Made by a program: the position numbers and the translations under genes
The notes under the pieces: generated by a model
Database searches by the model: none
What the model was told of the DNA's origin: nothing
What the model saw: only the letters and a program-made list of their open reading frames with translations
Part shown: positions 25,853-34,635 of the stretch, one piece after another
Numbering within the stretch: position 1 is the first letter of the stretch
Layout: each line of letters starts with the position of its first letter
From: Methanomicrobiaceae archaeon
GTDB taxonomy: Archaea > Halobacteriota > Methanomicrobia > Methanomicrobiales > Methanomicrobiaceae
Length of the DNA stretch: 40,303 nt
NCBI GenBank assembly: GCA_016928355.1
Contig: JAFGKW010000058.1
Span: forward strand, 1 to 40,303
Direction of reading: 5' to 3'

Positions 25853-26007
25853 TGAAAAGTAATTGAAATTTATCAGATAAATATATGATTCCCGATATTT
25901 TCCTTTTTTTAGAAAATCGGGGATAATTTCAGAAACTTTATTGTTAGTTCCAGTTCTATATACTGGTATATACTGCAAATCCTTTTTTGTATATTGGTGA
26001 TCTTTTT

Positions 26008-27084
26008 ATGAAGGAAAAAACTTATCTGAAGAGTATCGGGGAGGTGAACAGACGTTTTAATACTGGAATTTCTGACCTGGAGGATGTCGAGGACAACTTC
26101 GCTTTTTTCGCGAATCAATATTATCTTTCACTTATTGACTGGGATGATCCTAATGACCCTATAAGAAAAATTATCATCCCGGATAAGGCCGAGATGGTGG
26201 AATGGGGATCTCTTGATCCCTCTATGGAGGCCAGGAATACAAAATCTCCTGGTCTCCAGCATAAATACGGTTCAACTGCCCTTATGCTGATAAGCGATCA
26301 GTGCGGCGGTCTTTGCCGGTTCTGCTTCAGGAAGAGATTATTCATCAACCCTGAAGATGAGAAGATAAGAGACTTTTCCGGAGATATTGAATATATCCGG
26401 AGTCACCCGGAGATTTCGAATGTTCTTCTGACAGGCGGGGATGCCCTGATGATTCCAACTTCCCGACTTGAAAAGATAATATCTGCACTATTCTCGATTA
26501 AACATATTAAATCCGTAAGAATTGGGACAAAGATGCCTGCATATAACCCTTTCAGGATTATTGAGGATGAATCCCTGCATGATATGGTCCGGAAATTAAG
26601 CCGGCCGGGGAAGATGATCTATTTTATGACACAGTTCAATCATCCAAGGGAACTTACGAAGGAGGCAAAACAATCACTGGACATATTGAGGCTTTCAGGT
26701 GCATCTCTGGCAAACCAGACGCCTGTTCTCAATGGAGTAAACAGTGATCCTGAAACAATCTCCCTCCTTTGTTCAACTCTTGCTGAATCGGGAAATATTC
26801 CCTATTATCTCTTTCAGTGCCGTCCCGCGGTAGGGAACCGCCATTTCACTGTACCTGTGGAGACAACATATGAGATCTATGAAAAGGCAAAAAAAGGTCT
26901 TTCCGGGCTGGCAAAAAGAGCAAGATACGTAATGTCCCACAGCACGGGAAAGATCGAGGTAATCGGTATGGACTCTGAAAAGGTATATATGAAATATCAT
27001 CAGGCGGCAAACCCCGGGGATATTGGAAGGATTATTTCATTTAAAAGAAATCCTTCTGCATTATGGTTTGATGATTACCTTTAA
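26008..27084 (+). CDS. KamA-family radical SAM aminomutase-like protein
   Basis: This 358-aa radical SAM protein has C99, C103 and C106 (CGGLCRFC) as [4Fe-4S] ligands and the family motifs TGGDALM, NHPRELT and NQTPVLNGVN. K315 (HSTGK) is placed as the PLP lysine. In lysine 2,3-aminomutase two Asp residues bind the substrate side-chain amine. The matching positions here read Arg272 (QCRPA) and Ser310 (YVMSHS). That argues against lysine and suits a carboxylate side chain such as glutamate. No ablB-like acetyltransferase lies nearby. The start ATG 26008 follows a perfect GGTGATC at 25996-26002. The amino-acid substrate is inferred. Confidence 0.85.
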   Translation: MKEKTYLKSIGEVNRRFNTGISDLEDVEDNFAFFANQYYLSLIDWDDPNDPIRKIIIPDKAEMVEWGSLDPSMEARNTKSPGLQHKYGSTALMLISDQCGGLCRFCFRKRLFINPEDEKIRDFSGDIEYIRSHPEISNVLLTGGDALMIPTSRLEKIISALFSIKHIKSVRIGTKMPAYNPFRIIEDESLHDMVRKLSRPGKMIYFMTQFNHPRELTKEAKQSLDILRLSGASLANQTPVLNGVNSDPETISLLCSTLAESGNIPYYLFQCRPAVGNRHFTVPVETTYEIYEKAKKGLSGLAKRARYVMSHSTGKIEVIGMDSEKVYMKYHQAANPGDIGRIISFKRNPSALWFDDYL

Positions 27085-27099
27085 AATAAAATTACCCGC

Positions 27100-28131
27100 C
27101 TATTTTCCATTCTTTTGGAAAAAATTGTAATCATAGTGCTTGCTGAGGAAGTCCCTGATTTTCTCCGATTCCAGCCATCTCTGGTCAATAAGATTGACAA
27201 GGCTGTCTATGGCCTTTACTTGCCGGAGTATAAGTTCTGAATGTTCACAATTGTCCATCTGGGTATATCCTGATATGACCTGAAGAGGGTTGCGGATCTC
27301 ATCGTTTAAGATGGCAAGCTGTTCAAGATTTCTCTCAATCTGTAAAAGCGTCTCCTTCTCCCTGAGCTTCATATAAATATAGTCTGTAATATCAGAGAAT
27401 GTAGTTGCAACTTTACCGTGTTCAGGGCTGAATATATTATAGCTCAGGTATTTGTTTAGAGGTCTGAGGAAGGTTTCATCATTATATCTCCCGCCCTCAA
27501 GAGCGATATTGCCGCCTTTTTCAATCCATTCCCTGGGATAATCCGGGAAAATCTCAAGAAGGGTTTTCCCATATACCTCGTCTTTTTTTAAACCGGTAAT
27601 CTTCTCACATGCAGGATTCAGGTCAAGTATTCTTAAATCCAGGATTTTTCCGTCATCACCGGTGATACATTCAAAAAGGGCAAATCCGTTTGCCATTGTA
27701 TTAAAAAGAAGTTCATACTTTTTTTCTGATAATTCAAGTGCCTTTTCGGCTTTATCTGCTCTGTACCTGTTGATTGCTGTCTCAATTGTTGTCCTGATAT
27801 CATCCGGCCTGAATGGTTTGCCGAGGTAGCCGAACGGGTCTGCGTCAATAGCTCTCCTGAACGTTTCCTCATCACTGTATGCTGTAAGAAATATTATCGG
27901 AATATCAAGTTTGCTGTGGATCTCTTTTGCTGCCTCTATCCCGTCAATCCTGCCTTCAAGATGGATATCCATGAGGATAATATCGGGTTTTTTATCGATT
28001 GCCATCATTATGGCATTCTCTCCACGGGTGACCTTCCCTACCACCTGGTATCCGAAAGACTTCAGGGATTTTTCAATACCCATTGCCAGAACTACTTCAT
28101 CTTCAGCGATCAGAACCTTTGTTTCAGCCAT
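27100..28131 (-). CDS. Response regulator with PAS and degenerate histidine-kinase dimerisation segment
   Basis: This 343-aa cytoplasmic signalling protein has a CheY-like receiver at residues 5-120 with phosphoacceptor D55 (LMDIHLEG), catalytic lysine in GYLGKPF, and Thr in FLTAYS. A PAS domain (about 135-255) follows, with DITDYIYMKLREKE leading into a coiled coil. The C-terminal LAILNDEIRNPLQVI resembles a HisKA phosphoacceptor helix. The usual His before Glu is Asp, and no ATPase domain follows. It is therefore a receiver-sensor without kinase output, perhaps docking to a separate kinase. Confidence 0.85.
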   Translation of the reverse strand: MAETKVLIAEDEVVLAMGIEKSLKSFGYQVVGKVTRGENAIMMAIDKKPDIILMDIHLEGRIDGIEAAKEIHSKLDIPIIFLTAYSDEETFRRAIDADPFGYLGKPFRPDDIRTTIETAINRYRADKAEKALELSEKKYELLFNTMANGFALFECITGDDGKILDLRILDLNPACEKITGLKKDEVYGKTLLEIFPDYPREWIEKGGNIALEGGRYNDETFLRPLNKYLSYNIFSPEHGKVATTFSDITDYIYMKLREKETLLQIERNLEQLAILNDEIRNPLQVISGYTQMDNCEHSELILRQVKAIDSLVNLIDQRWLESEKIRDFLSKHYDYNFFQKNGK

Positions 28132-28336
28132 ATTGTTTTCTGTAAAAGTAAAAAGACTCTTTATTCATTTATTTGTTTCTTTTTTTATATTTAATTTCAC
28201 TACTTTTGTGAAATAAATCGTCGTTTTCATATAATATTTCTAATGTTTTTTTCTTTATAATAAATGATCTTCTTAATTTTTCCAGAAACCGGATGAATAT
28301 CCGATTAGGGTTATTGTATTAAAAATGGTGTATGAA

Positions 28337-28831
28337 TTAAATTGTACGGGTTACTGAAGGTATCTGAATACTGTCTGAATAGATTTCACTATAGCCGTCC
28401 GGGAATGTTATTGTTGTTGTCCCTGGTGAAAGATCTATAGTAATCAGAGAAGCAAACCAGTATTCTCTCAGGATTTCTTCTGCCTTTGAAAAGTCTATTG
28501 CCGGTGTGGAATATGTCACTCCCGCGGGACCTATCTCAGGTGAGATAAATTCGGGTATGAAGAATGAGGACCTGCCTGCTGATACTTCCTGAACTTCGAC
28601 CTCCCTGTCTGTTCTTTCATCTATAACCTTTTTAAGTTCTGCAGACGGGTCTGTGATCTTCATAAAAACTGCAAATCTTTCCAGGGTTGACAGGGAGTAA
28701 ACGAATGTCACTGATCCATCTCCGTTTTCGGAGATCTGCATATCCAGGGATTCAATTGTTATTGCCGATGCACCTGAAACGAGGAATGCTGCAATAAGAA
28801 AGGGAATTACATATATTGTTAACTTATTCAT
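28337..28831 (-). CDS. Exported protein of unknown function
   Basis: This 164-aa protein has a typical signal peptide (MNKLTIYVIPFLIAAFLVSGASA, cleavage near residue 23, no lipobox cysteine). The mature part is beta-rich and ends in TTTITFPDGYSEIYSDSIQIPS. I use ATG 28831; a GTG three codons upstream is also open. It lies 32 bases downstream of the kinase gene on the same strand and could be co-transcribed with the triad. No family is recognised. Confidence 0.7.
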   Translation of the reverse strand: MNKLTIYVIPFLIAAFLVSGASAITIESLDMQISENGDGSVTFVYSLSTLERFAVFMKITDPSAELKKVIDERTDREVEVQEVSAGRSSFFIPEFISPEIGPAGVTYSTPAIDFSKAEEILREYWFASLITIDLSPGTTTITFPDGYSEIYSDSIQIPSVTRTI

Positions 28832-28872
28832 ATTTATCACTGAGTTTGTATTATCTCAATTAATATATTAAT

Positions 28873-30639
28873 TTAATTCTCATGTGGTTTTAGGGCTGCA
28901 GATGCGAATAGAGGTATTTTAACATTGCCGCCATTTGTCTTTATTGTGATATTTCCATGAATCAGAGCTTTTGATGCTTTTTCAGGGTGAATAATCACCC
29001 TGAATTCCTGTTTTTTCCCTGTGGAGAAGGTAAGAGGCGTGATCTTCAGCCATTCTCTGTCCGTCTCTGCTTTACCCTCAAGACTTCCTTCTCCGGCATT
29101 AATTACTGAAAAAACAATCTCTGTTTTCTTTTGAAGATTAATTCCTCTTAATATTATTTTTTGGATTCCTGTTGCCAGAAGCGGTTTCAGCCTGAACCCC
29201 AATTCTACAGGCACTTTTTTTATTTCCGAAGAGGACCTTAAAATTATATTTGCCTTATATTTCACTCCTTTTTGGGTGTTCATAATTCCTGAAGGGTCAA
29301 TTGAGAATTCGTAAATTCTTTTCTTTCCTTTCCTTCCTGTCATTGAAATGTCTTTTATCCATCCTGCTTCAGGCTCCAGTTTCAACCTGTCTTCCCTGCA
29401 TCCGGTTACCTCTACTTCAATTCTCCCTTTTATTGATTCATCTGTATTTGTTCTAAAACTGAATCCTGAAGGGGTGCAGCAGATGGTGCATGTTTTAATC
29501 TTTGCCGGGACTTTGTAGTCAGTTGCTTTAATTTTTTTCCCCGCTTTATCTGATTGTGCATCGATATAAGGAAAGAGTTCCCTGCCACTGTTCTTAAAAA
29601 GACTGCACCATGGACAATCTCCCAGATGTCCGCCATACCAGTGATTGGGATTTGAGCTGCATCTTTTAAGTCTTCGAATCTCGGATGTAAGACACCTGCA
29701 CCATTCATCAGCTGAAGGTCTTTTGAAGGGATCTCTATGACCTTCCACAAAACACTGTAAAAAAAGGTCCCTGATGCATGAAGGGATGATATCATATGGG
29801 GGTGTATATCCCGGTGGCCGGACATATCCTTTATTCTGTGAAATATACGGGTATAATCCTTTCATCGTCTTTTGTTCTATTGTAGGGAGATCCCGGACGC
29901 CTTCCCCGGCAGCCTGATACGGATGTGCACCATTCATCAGTAGCCTGAATATTATTATTCCCAGTGCAAAGAGATCTGAATAATGCCTGTTGATCTCCTC
30001 CTGCCTGAAGTTTCTTCCCATCAGTTCGGGCGGCAGCAGTTCACCTGTACCCACTTTTGTATGGTATATTTTACGGCTTTCCGGGTTGCAGACCTGAAAG
30101 GAATCACAATCGATAAATGAGACAGCAGCTGTCCTTGCGATCAAAATATTTCTTGGACTGAAATCCCCTACACAGTGTCCGGTTTCATGAATTTTTGAGA
30201 CAACGAAACTAATGTTATATGCTGCAGTCATCAGGTACTGCCATGAGAAAGAGCCGCCAAGTAATTTGAGCCTGTCAGTCGTATCATAGTACATATGCGC
30301 CTCTTTGAACAAACCCGTATCAATCCTGGGCATAATATACCCGATAAATTCCGATTTGCCTTTGTTGAATATGTTCAAAGTCGAAGAGGGCCATGCAATG
30401 GAACTTGAGGATATTTCATCTGCCGGTTTTGTAAGGTTTCCTCCTGGTGGATAATTCACCATTGTCAGGATCTTTTCGTGCAGTTCTCCTGAGACCTTTG
30501 TCCTGAAAAAAATTTTGGCGCAGAGATCATTCTCTCCTTCGATATTGAATATCGCCCCTTCTCCGCCGCTTTTACCTGAAAAAATCAGCCTCTTTTCATT
30601 CCCGTCCAAATCAAAGGCAGTATACTTTTCGGGTATCAT
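28873..30639 (-). CDS. Ser/Thr protein kinase of a TerY-P-type (YegI-like) triad
   Basis: This 588-aa protein begins with a Hanks-type kinase domain (residues 15-310). It has a glycine loop SGGEGAIF, K42 in CAKIFF, catalytic D159 and N164 (GDFSPRNIL) and a metal site DCD at 177-179 in place of DFG. A Cys/His-rich segment (CSSNPNHW...CPWC, about residues 325-350) follows. The C-terminal 200 residues hold beta-sandwich-like modules. It overlaps the PP2C gene as ATGA. Kinase, PP2C and VWA in a row match E. coli yegI/yegK/yegL and the TerY-P triad of tellurite/stress systems. Substrates are unknown. Confidence 0.85.
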   Translation of the reverse strand: MIPEKYTAFDLDGNEKRLIFSGKSGGEGAIFNIEGENDLCAKIFFRTKVSGELHEKILTMVNYPPGGNLTKPADEISSSSIAWPSSTLNIFNKGKSEFIGYIMPRIDTGLFKEAHMYYDTTDRLKLLGGSFSWQYLMTAAYNISFVVSKIHETGHCVGDFSPRNILIARTAAVSFIDCDSFQVCNPESRKIYHTKVGTGELLPPELMGRNFRQEEINRHYSDLFALGIIIFRLLMNGAHPYQAAGEGVRDLPTIEQKTMKGLYPYISQNKGYVRPPGYTPPYDIIPSCIRDLFLQCFVEGHRDPFKRPSADEWCRCLTSEIRRLKRCSSNPNHWYGGHLGDCPWCSLFKNSGRELFPYIDAQSDKAGKKIKATDYKVPAKIKTCTICCTPSGFSFRTNTDESIKGRIEVEVTGCREDRLKLEPEAGWIKDISMTGRKGKKRIYEFSIDPSGIMNTQKGVKYKANIILRSSSEIKKVPVELGFRLKPLLATGIQKIILRGINLQKKTEIVFSVINAGEGSLEGKAETDREWLKITPLTFSTGKKQEFRVIIHPEKASKALIHGNITIKTNGGNVKIPLFASAALKPHEN

Positions 30640-31418
30640 TGATCTATATCCCTATGGTCTAAAACTGCGATTACCAGTGTTTTATCGTCATCAGAGTTAT
30701 TTTCCATCTTCTCCGATCCCAGAAATGTCATTATCTCATCTGATGCCTCATTTTCATTGGAAAATTCTTTAACACAGGAGAAAAAAGGCCTGAAGAAGGG
30801 TTCAAAAGGAATGTAATCGCCATCTTTTTTCTTAAGGAAAGCCCTCTGGCAGCCATCGGTGAAGACTGCAAATACGTCCACATTAAGGAGATTTTCATTT
30901 ATACGAATATTTTTTTCAATCTTTCCCGATGTAAGGGGCGTTACTTCATTGATATATTCTGAATCTCCAGGGTCTGATAGTAAATGGATATTCCCATTTA
31001 TCATGCCTGTTATTGCTCCGTCACCGATCTGTCCGATTGTAAGGGCTCCTTCAAAAGTGAAGGCGACAATAAGGGTGCATGCAAGTTCTCCGGGATGGAT
31101 ATCGTAATCGGCTGCATACTTTTCAAGGGCTTTTCGGGCAGCATAAAAGGCTTCATTTATGATATCCCGGTTTTTCATTAAGGCTGCCTTTGGGGTTTTG
31201 TAATCATTATCTGCATGAAATAATGATTTTATCTTTCCAACGGCAGAATTCACAGCAATATCTGCACCAATCTCCGATGATCCTGCACTGCCCAAACCGT
31301 CAGCTACAGCCACAATGATCTCTCCTGTTTCAGTTCTGTCACAACAGAATGCGTCCTGACAGGGAATGCCTTTGAGAATATGCGAACTTCCTGTTCTTCT
31401 TCCTCCAAAAACCAGCAT
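30636..31418 (-). CDS. PP2C-type protein phosphatase of the triad
   Basis: This 260-aa metal-dependent Ser/Thr phosphatase has VAVADGLGSAG near residue 40, GQIGDGA near 135 and AVFTDGC near 185. These are the Asp-Gly motifs of PP2C. It presumably reverses phosphorylation by the overlapping kinase. ATTACCAGGAG precedes the ATG at 31418. An AT-rich TATA-like element in the 97-base gap to the VWA gene may give the phosphatase and kinase their own promoter. Confidence 0.9.
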   Translation of the reverse strand: MLVFGGRRTGSSHILKGIPCQDAFCCDRTETGEIIVAVADGLGSAGSSEIGADIAVNSAVGKIKSLFHADNDYKTPKAALMKNRDIINEAFYAARKALEKYAADYDIHPGELACTLIVAFTFEGALTIGQIGDGAITGMINGNIHLLSDPGDSEYINEVTPLTSGKIEKNIRINENLLNVDVFAVFTDGCQRAFLKKKDGDYIPFEPFFRPFFSCVKEFSNENEASDEIMTFLGSEKMENNSDDDKTLVIAVLDHRDIDQ

Positions 31419-31515
31419 ATTTTCTCCTGGTAATCTTCGATTTCAGGTTTTATCTAATTATATTCTGTATTTTCTGGCGGATAAAATATTGTGATTATTG
31501 TTTGTTTGAAAAAAA

Positions 31516-32211
31516 TCAGATTGTCGGAATTTCAGCCCATCCAAATAATAATGGATCCTCAAGGACAATCTGTTCGCCTACGCCTGAGGCGGAAACTTTT
31601 GACTGGCTTCTTGAAAGCCAGAGGAACATATCTTTGAAATTATTATCCTTTAATTTTACAGGAGTCCGGTTTGGAGGAGCAATCTTTCCAAGTGTCTTCA
31701 TGTCGGCATCTTCAACACCTACAGCAAAGAAAAGGAATTTTCCATCCTTTTCCCCGTCATGAACAAGGTTTGTGACTTCCTCCCACAGGGCGTCTCCTTC
31801 CTCCATATCCGTAGGTTCCCCGTCGGTTATCAGGAATATCCATGGCCTGTAGTAATCGATTCCTTCTTTCCTGTACTCCTCTTTTCTCCTGTTGAGCATC
31901 TCTATTGCCTTTTTAATCGCCTCCCCCATCGGTGTAAGCCCGTCTGCGATGAGTTTTGCCGGCTCGAATTCTTCTATTGAGGTAAACTCCTGGATGACGC
32001 TGACCTTCTGCCCGAAACCCAGGACTGCAAGGTCAAGTCTCTTCCTTGCAAGTTCGTCTTTCCCGATCTCATCCTTAAAAAGCACGATGCCTTCGTTCAG
32101 GCGGGTAATTTTGTCATTTACCATCATCGATCCCGAAGTGTCAAGTATAAGAACCGTCGGGCAGTGCGGCTGTTGGGGGTATGCAATTTCAACTAGATCT
32201 TCAATTGTCAT
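31516..32211 (-). CDS. VWA-domain protein, TerY/YegL-like
   Basis: This 231-aa protein is essentially one von Willebrand factor A domain with a complete MIDAS metal site: DTSGS (D24, S26, S28), a Thr in GLTPMG, and D in LITDGEPTD. The block YYRPWIFLITDGEPTD and the N-terminal CPTVLILDTSGSM closely resemble E. coli YegL as I remember it. It probably acts as a metal-dependent scaffold for the triad. It is first in the cluster, with a TATA-like AATATTTAATATT just upstream (32229-32245). Confidence 0.9.
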   Translation of the reverse strand: MTIEDLVEIAYPQQPHCPTVLILDTSGSMMVNDKITRLNEGIVLFKDEIGKDELARKRLDLAVLGFGQKVSVIQEFTSIEEFEPAKLIADGLTPMGEAIKKAIEMLNRRKEEYRKEGIDYYRPWIFLITDGEPTDMEEGDALWEEVTNLVHDGEKDGKFLFFAVGVEDADMKTLGKIAPPNRTPVKLKDNNFKDMFLWLSRSQSKVSASGVGEQIVLEDPLLFGWAEIPTI

Positions 32212-32300
32212 GTGGATTCTCCCTGAAATATTAAATATTATTGTTCTGATATTTTTTTGGAGGATATAAATAATAATTGATCTGAAATGAATCCGTCATT

Positions 32301-32480
32301 TCAGTCCTTTAATGTAAAAATTCCTACAACCAGTATAAAGAAACCAGCAAGGGCGATTATTATCCCTATAAGGCCTTTAACAACGAAGATCAGTTCATCA
32401 ATGAAAAACCATGCTCCGTATATTCCTGCAGCCAGAAGAATCAGGCCCGCAATTATCATTAATAGTGCATTTTTATCCAT
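32301..32480 (-). CDS. Small two-helix membrane protein
   Basis: This 59-aa protein consists almost entirely of two hydrophobic helices (LLMIIAGLILLAAGIYGAWFF and LIGIIIALAGFFILVVGIF) separated by a short FIDELIFVVKG turn. Start ATG 32480 is preceded by GGTGA, 5 bases away; a TTG four codons upstream is less likely. It is similar in build to many methanogen small membrane proteins. The function is unknown. Confidence 0.7.
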   Translation of the reverse strand: MDKNALLMIIAGLILLAAGIYGAWFFIDELIFVVKGLIGIIIALAGFFILVVGIFTLKD

Positions 32481-32623
32481 TTTTTTCACCAATGATATAA
32501 TTATGTCTTTTTTAATAAATCTGTTACTGTTCCCGGCAGATATCCGTCTCTGATGACAATAATTAATGACTAATTAATTTGATAACTTATACCTGTATTG
32601 TCAGTAATTCCGGGTGAATAAAT

Positions 32624-33892
32624 ATGAAAATATCCATTGTCGGAGGAGGTTATGTCGGCCTGATAACCGGTGCCTGCCTTGCTGAAATGGGCCATGAAGT
32701 CAAAATTATTGATGTTGATGAAAAGAAAGTCAATGCGATAAATTCAGCGAAACCTCCAATATATGAAAAGGGTCTGGAAGATCTTCTTATCCGCCATTCA
32801 GGAAAAAATCTTACTGCAGGGTCTGATTTCAGCTCTGTCAGGGATAGTGAGTTGTCAATAATCTGTGTAGGTACTCCCCAGAATAAGGACGGCTCGGCTG
32901 ATCTTGGTTATATTATCTCCGCAGCGGAGTCTGTAGGAAAAGAGCTGAAGATTTTTGACGGTTACCATGTGGTTGCAGTTAAGAGTACCGTCCCACCGGG
33001 AACAACCACCGGCATAGTCCTCCCTACAATCATGAAGGCATCGGAAAATAATTCCTGTATCGGTTTTGCAATGAACCCCGAATTTTTGAGAGAGGGTATT
33101 GCTGTCGGGGATTTCATGAACCCCGACCGGATAGTTATTGGAAGTGTAGATAAACGTGCCGGAGATCTTGTTGAGTCCGTTTATTCGGGATTTAATACAA
33201 AAATCCTGAGGACCGGGATAGTATCAGCTGAGATGATCAAATATGCCTCCAACTCATTTCTCGCAACTAAGATCTCATTTTCAAATGAGATCGGAAACAT
33301 CTGCAAGACTCTTGGGATCGACGTTTACGAAGTCATGGGGGGGGTGGGTCTTGATCACAGGATTTCGCCATATTTCCTTAATGCAGGATGCGGATTTGGA
33401 GGCAGCTGTTTTCCAAAAGATGTATCCGCTCTAATCCATTTTGCCCGGTTAAAGGGAACAGATCCTGTTCTTCTGGAATCGGTTTTAAAGGTAAATCAAA
33501 TGCAGCCCCTGGTGATTGTTGATATACTTAAGAAACACCTGGGCAGTCTTGAAGGAAAACGCATTACAGTACTCGGACTTGCTTTTAAGGGCGATACGGA
33601 TGACGTCCGTGATTCAAGGGCGATTCCTGTAATTGAGGCGCTGATTGCGGATAAGGCGGAGGTTCATGTATATGATCCGATGGCGAATAAGAATATGAAA
33701 GAGTTGTTTCCAGTGATTATCTGTCATGAATCTGCTGAAGATGCACTGAAAGATTCAGACGGGTGCCTTGTCATGACTGAATGGCCGGAGTTTTCCAGAC
33801 TGAATAAAGAATTTGATACTATGAAAAACAGATTGATAATTGAAGGAAGGCGTATTCTGAATGTACCGGATGCGGAGGGAATATGCTGGTAA
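32624..33892 (+). CDS. UDP-glucose/UDP-sugar 6-dehydrogenase
   Basis: This 422-aa NAD-dependent enzyme oxidises a UDP-hexose to the uronic acid. The Rossmann motif GGGYVGL is at 7-13, the central dimer domain is at about 200-295 with catalytic C262 in GGSCFPKDV, and the C-terminal domain has LGLAFKGDTDDVRDSR. It overlaps the sugar nucleotidyltransferase gene by 10 bases. Together they supply activated sugars for surface glycans or N-glycans, as aglM/aglF-type pairs do in other archaea. Whether the substrate is UDP-glucose or UDP-N-acetyl-sugar cannot be told by eye. Confidence 0.9.
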   Translation: MKISIVGGGYVGLITGACLAEMGHEVKIIDVDEKKVNAINSAKPPIYEKGLEDLLIRHSGKNLTAGSDFSSVRDSELSIICVGTPQNKDGSADLGYIISAAESVGKELKIFDGYHVVAVKSTVPPGTTTGIVLPTIMKASENNSCIGFAMNPEFLREGIAVGDFMNPDRIVIGSVDKRAGDLVESVYSGFNTKILRTGIVSAEMIKYASNSFLATKISFSNEIGNICKTLGIDVYEVMGGVGLDHRISPYFLNAGCGFGGSCFPKDVSALIHFARLKGTDPVLLESVLKVNQMQPLVIVDILKKHLGSLEGKRITVLGLAFKGDTDDVRDSRAIPVIEALIADKAEVHVYDPMANKNMKELFPVIICHESAEDALKDSDGCLVMTEWPEFSRLNKEFDTMKNRLIIEGRRILNVPDAEGICW

Positions 33893-34626
33893 AGACCGGA
33901 CTTATTCCTGCAGCAGGATCGGGAACGCGTCTTGGACCGTTTACAAATGCGATACCTAAAGAACTTCTGCCGGTAGGTGAAAAGGCAGTAATCGAGCATG
34001 TCGTATGTGCAATGACGCTGGCGGGAATTGAGCATATCGTCATTGTCGTAAGCCCGAGTAAACATGGTCTTTCTGATTATTTCGGGTCCGGGAAAAAATT
34101 AGGGGTTAATATATCATATGTGGTCCAGGATGAGAGAAAAGGTCTTGCCGATGCTGTTCTTGCCGGAGAGCATATTATTAATGATACATTTACCGTAGTC
34201 CTCGGCGACAATTTTTTTGCTCCCAAGACTTTCTTAAAGGATCTTATCGATTTCCATACGGGGTCATCGGCAGATACGACTGTCGGGGTTTCTGAGGTAG
34301 AGGATGTAACCCGTCACGGGATCATCAACCCGGACGGTCAGCGTATTCTTGATATGGTTGAAAAGCCGTCTCCTGAAGATGCAAAGAGCCACCTTGGAGC
34401 ACTTGGTGCGTATGTTTTCACTCCGGATATATTTGATGCAATCCGTAAGACAAAACCGGGATATAAGGGAGAACTACAGCTTACCGATTCGATAATGACC
34501 CAGATCCTTGAAGGCAAAAATGTGTTTTACAAGAAGATCGATGGCATTCACATCGATGTTGGAACCCCTAAAGATCTCATGAGAGCGAACGAGTGGTACC
34601 TTGAGCACAGGAACGGGGACATCTGA
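33883..34626 (+). CDS. Sugar-1-phosphate nucleotidyltransferase (UTP-glucose-1-phosphate type)
   Basis: This 247-aa nucleotidyltransferase has the signature AAGSGTRLGPFT, the uridine-binding KELLPVGEKAVIEHVV segment, metal site VVLGDNFF and product-binding IDVGTP near the end. It makes UDP- or dTDP-glucose from the sugar phosphate. It lacks the left-handed beta-helix acetyltransferase domain. The ATG is preceded by GGAGG in the last codons of the dehydrogenase gene, so the pair is coupled. Confidence 0.9.
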   Translation: MLVKTGLIPAAGSGTRLGPFTNAIPKELLPVGEKAVIEHVVCAMTLAGIEHIVIVVSPSKHGLSDYFGSGKKLGVNISYVVQDERKGLADAVLAGEHIINDTFTVVLGDNFFAPKTFLKDLIDFHTGSSADTTVGVSEVEDVTRHGIINPDGQRILDMVEKPSPEDAKSHLGALGAYVFTPDIFDAIRKTKPGYKGELQLTDSIMTQILEGKNVFYKKIDGIHIDVGTPKDLMRANEWYLEHRNGDI

Positions 34627-34635
34627 TCCCTTGTA

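Noticed and set aside
26008-27084. Lysine 2,3-aminomutase AblA
   Set aside because: It is shorter than typical AblA, the substrate Asp residues are replaced, and there is no ablB neighbour.
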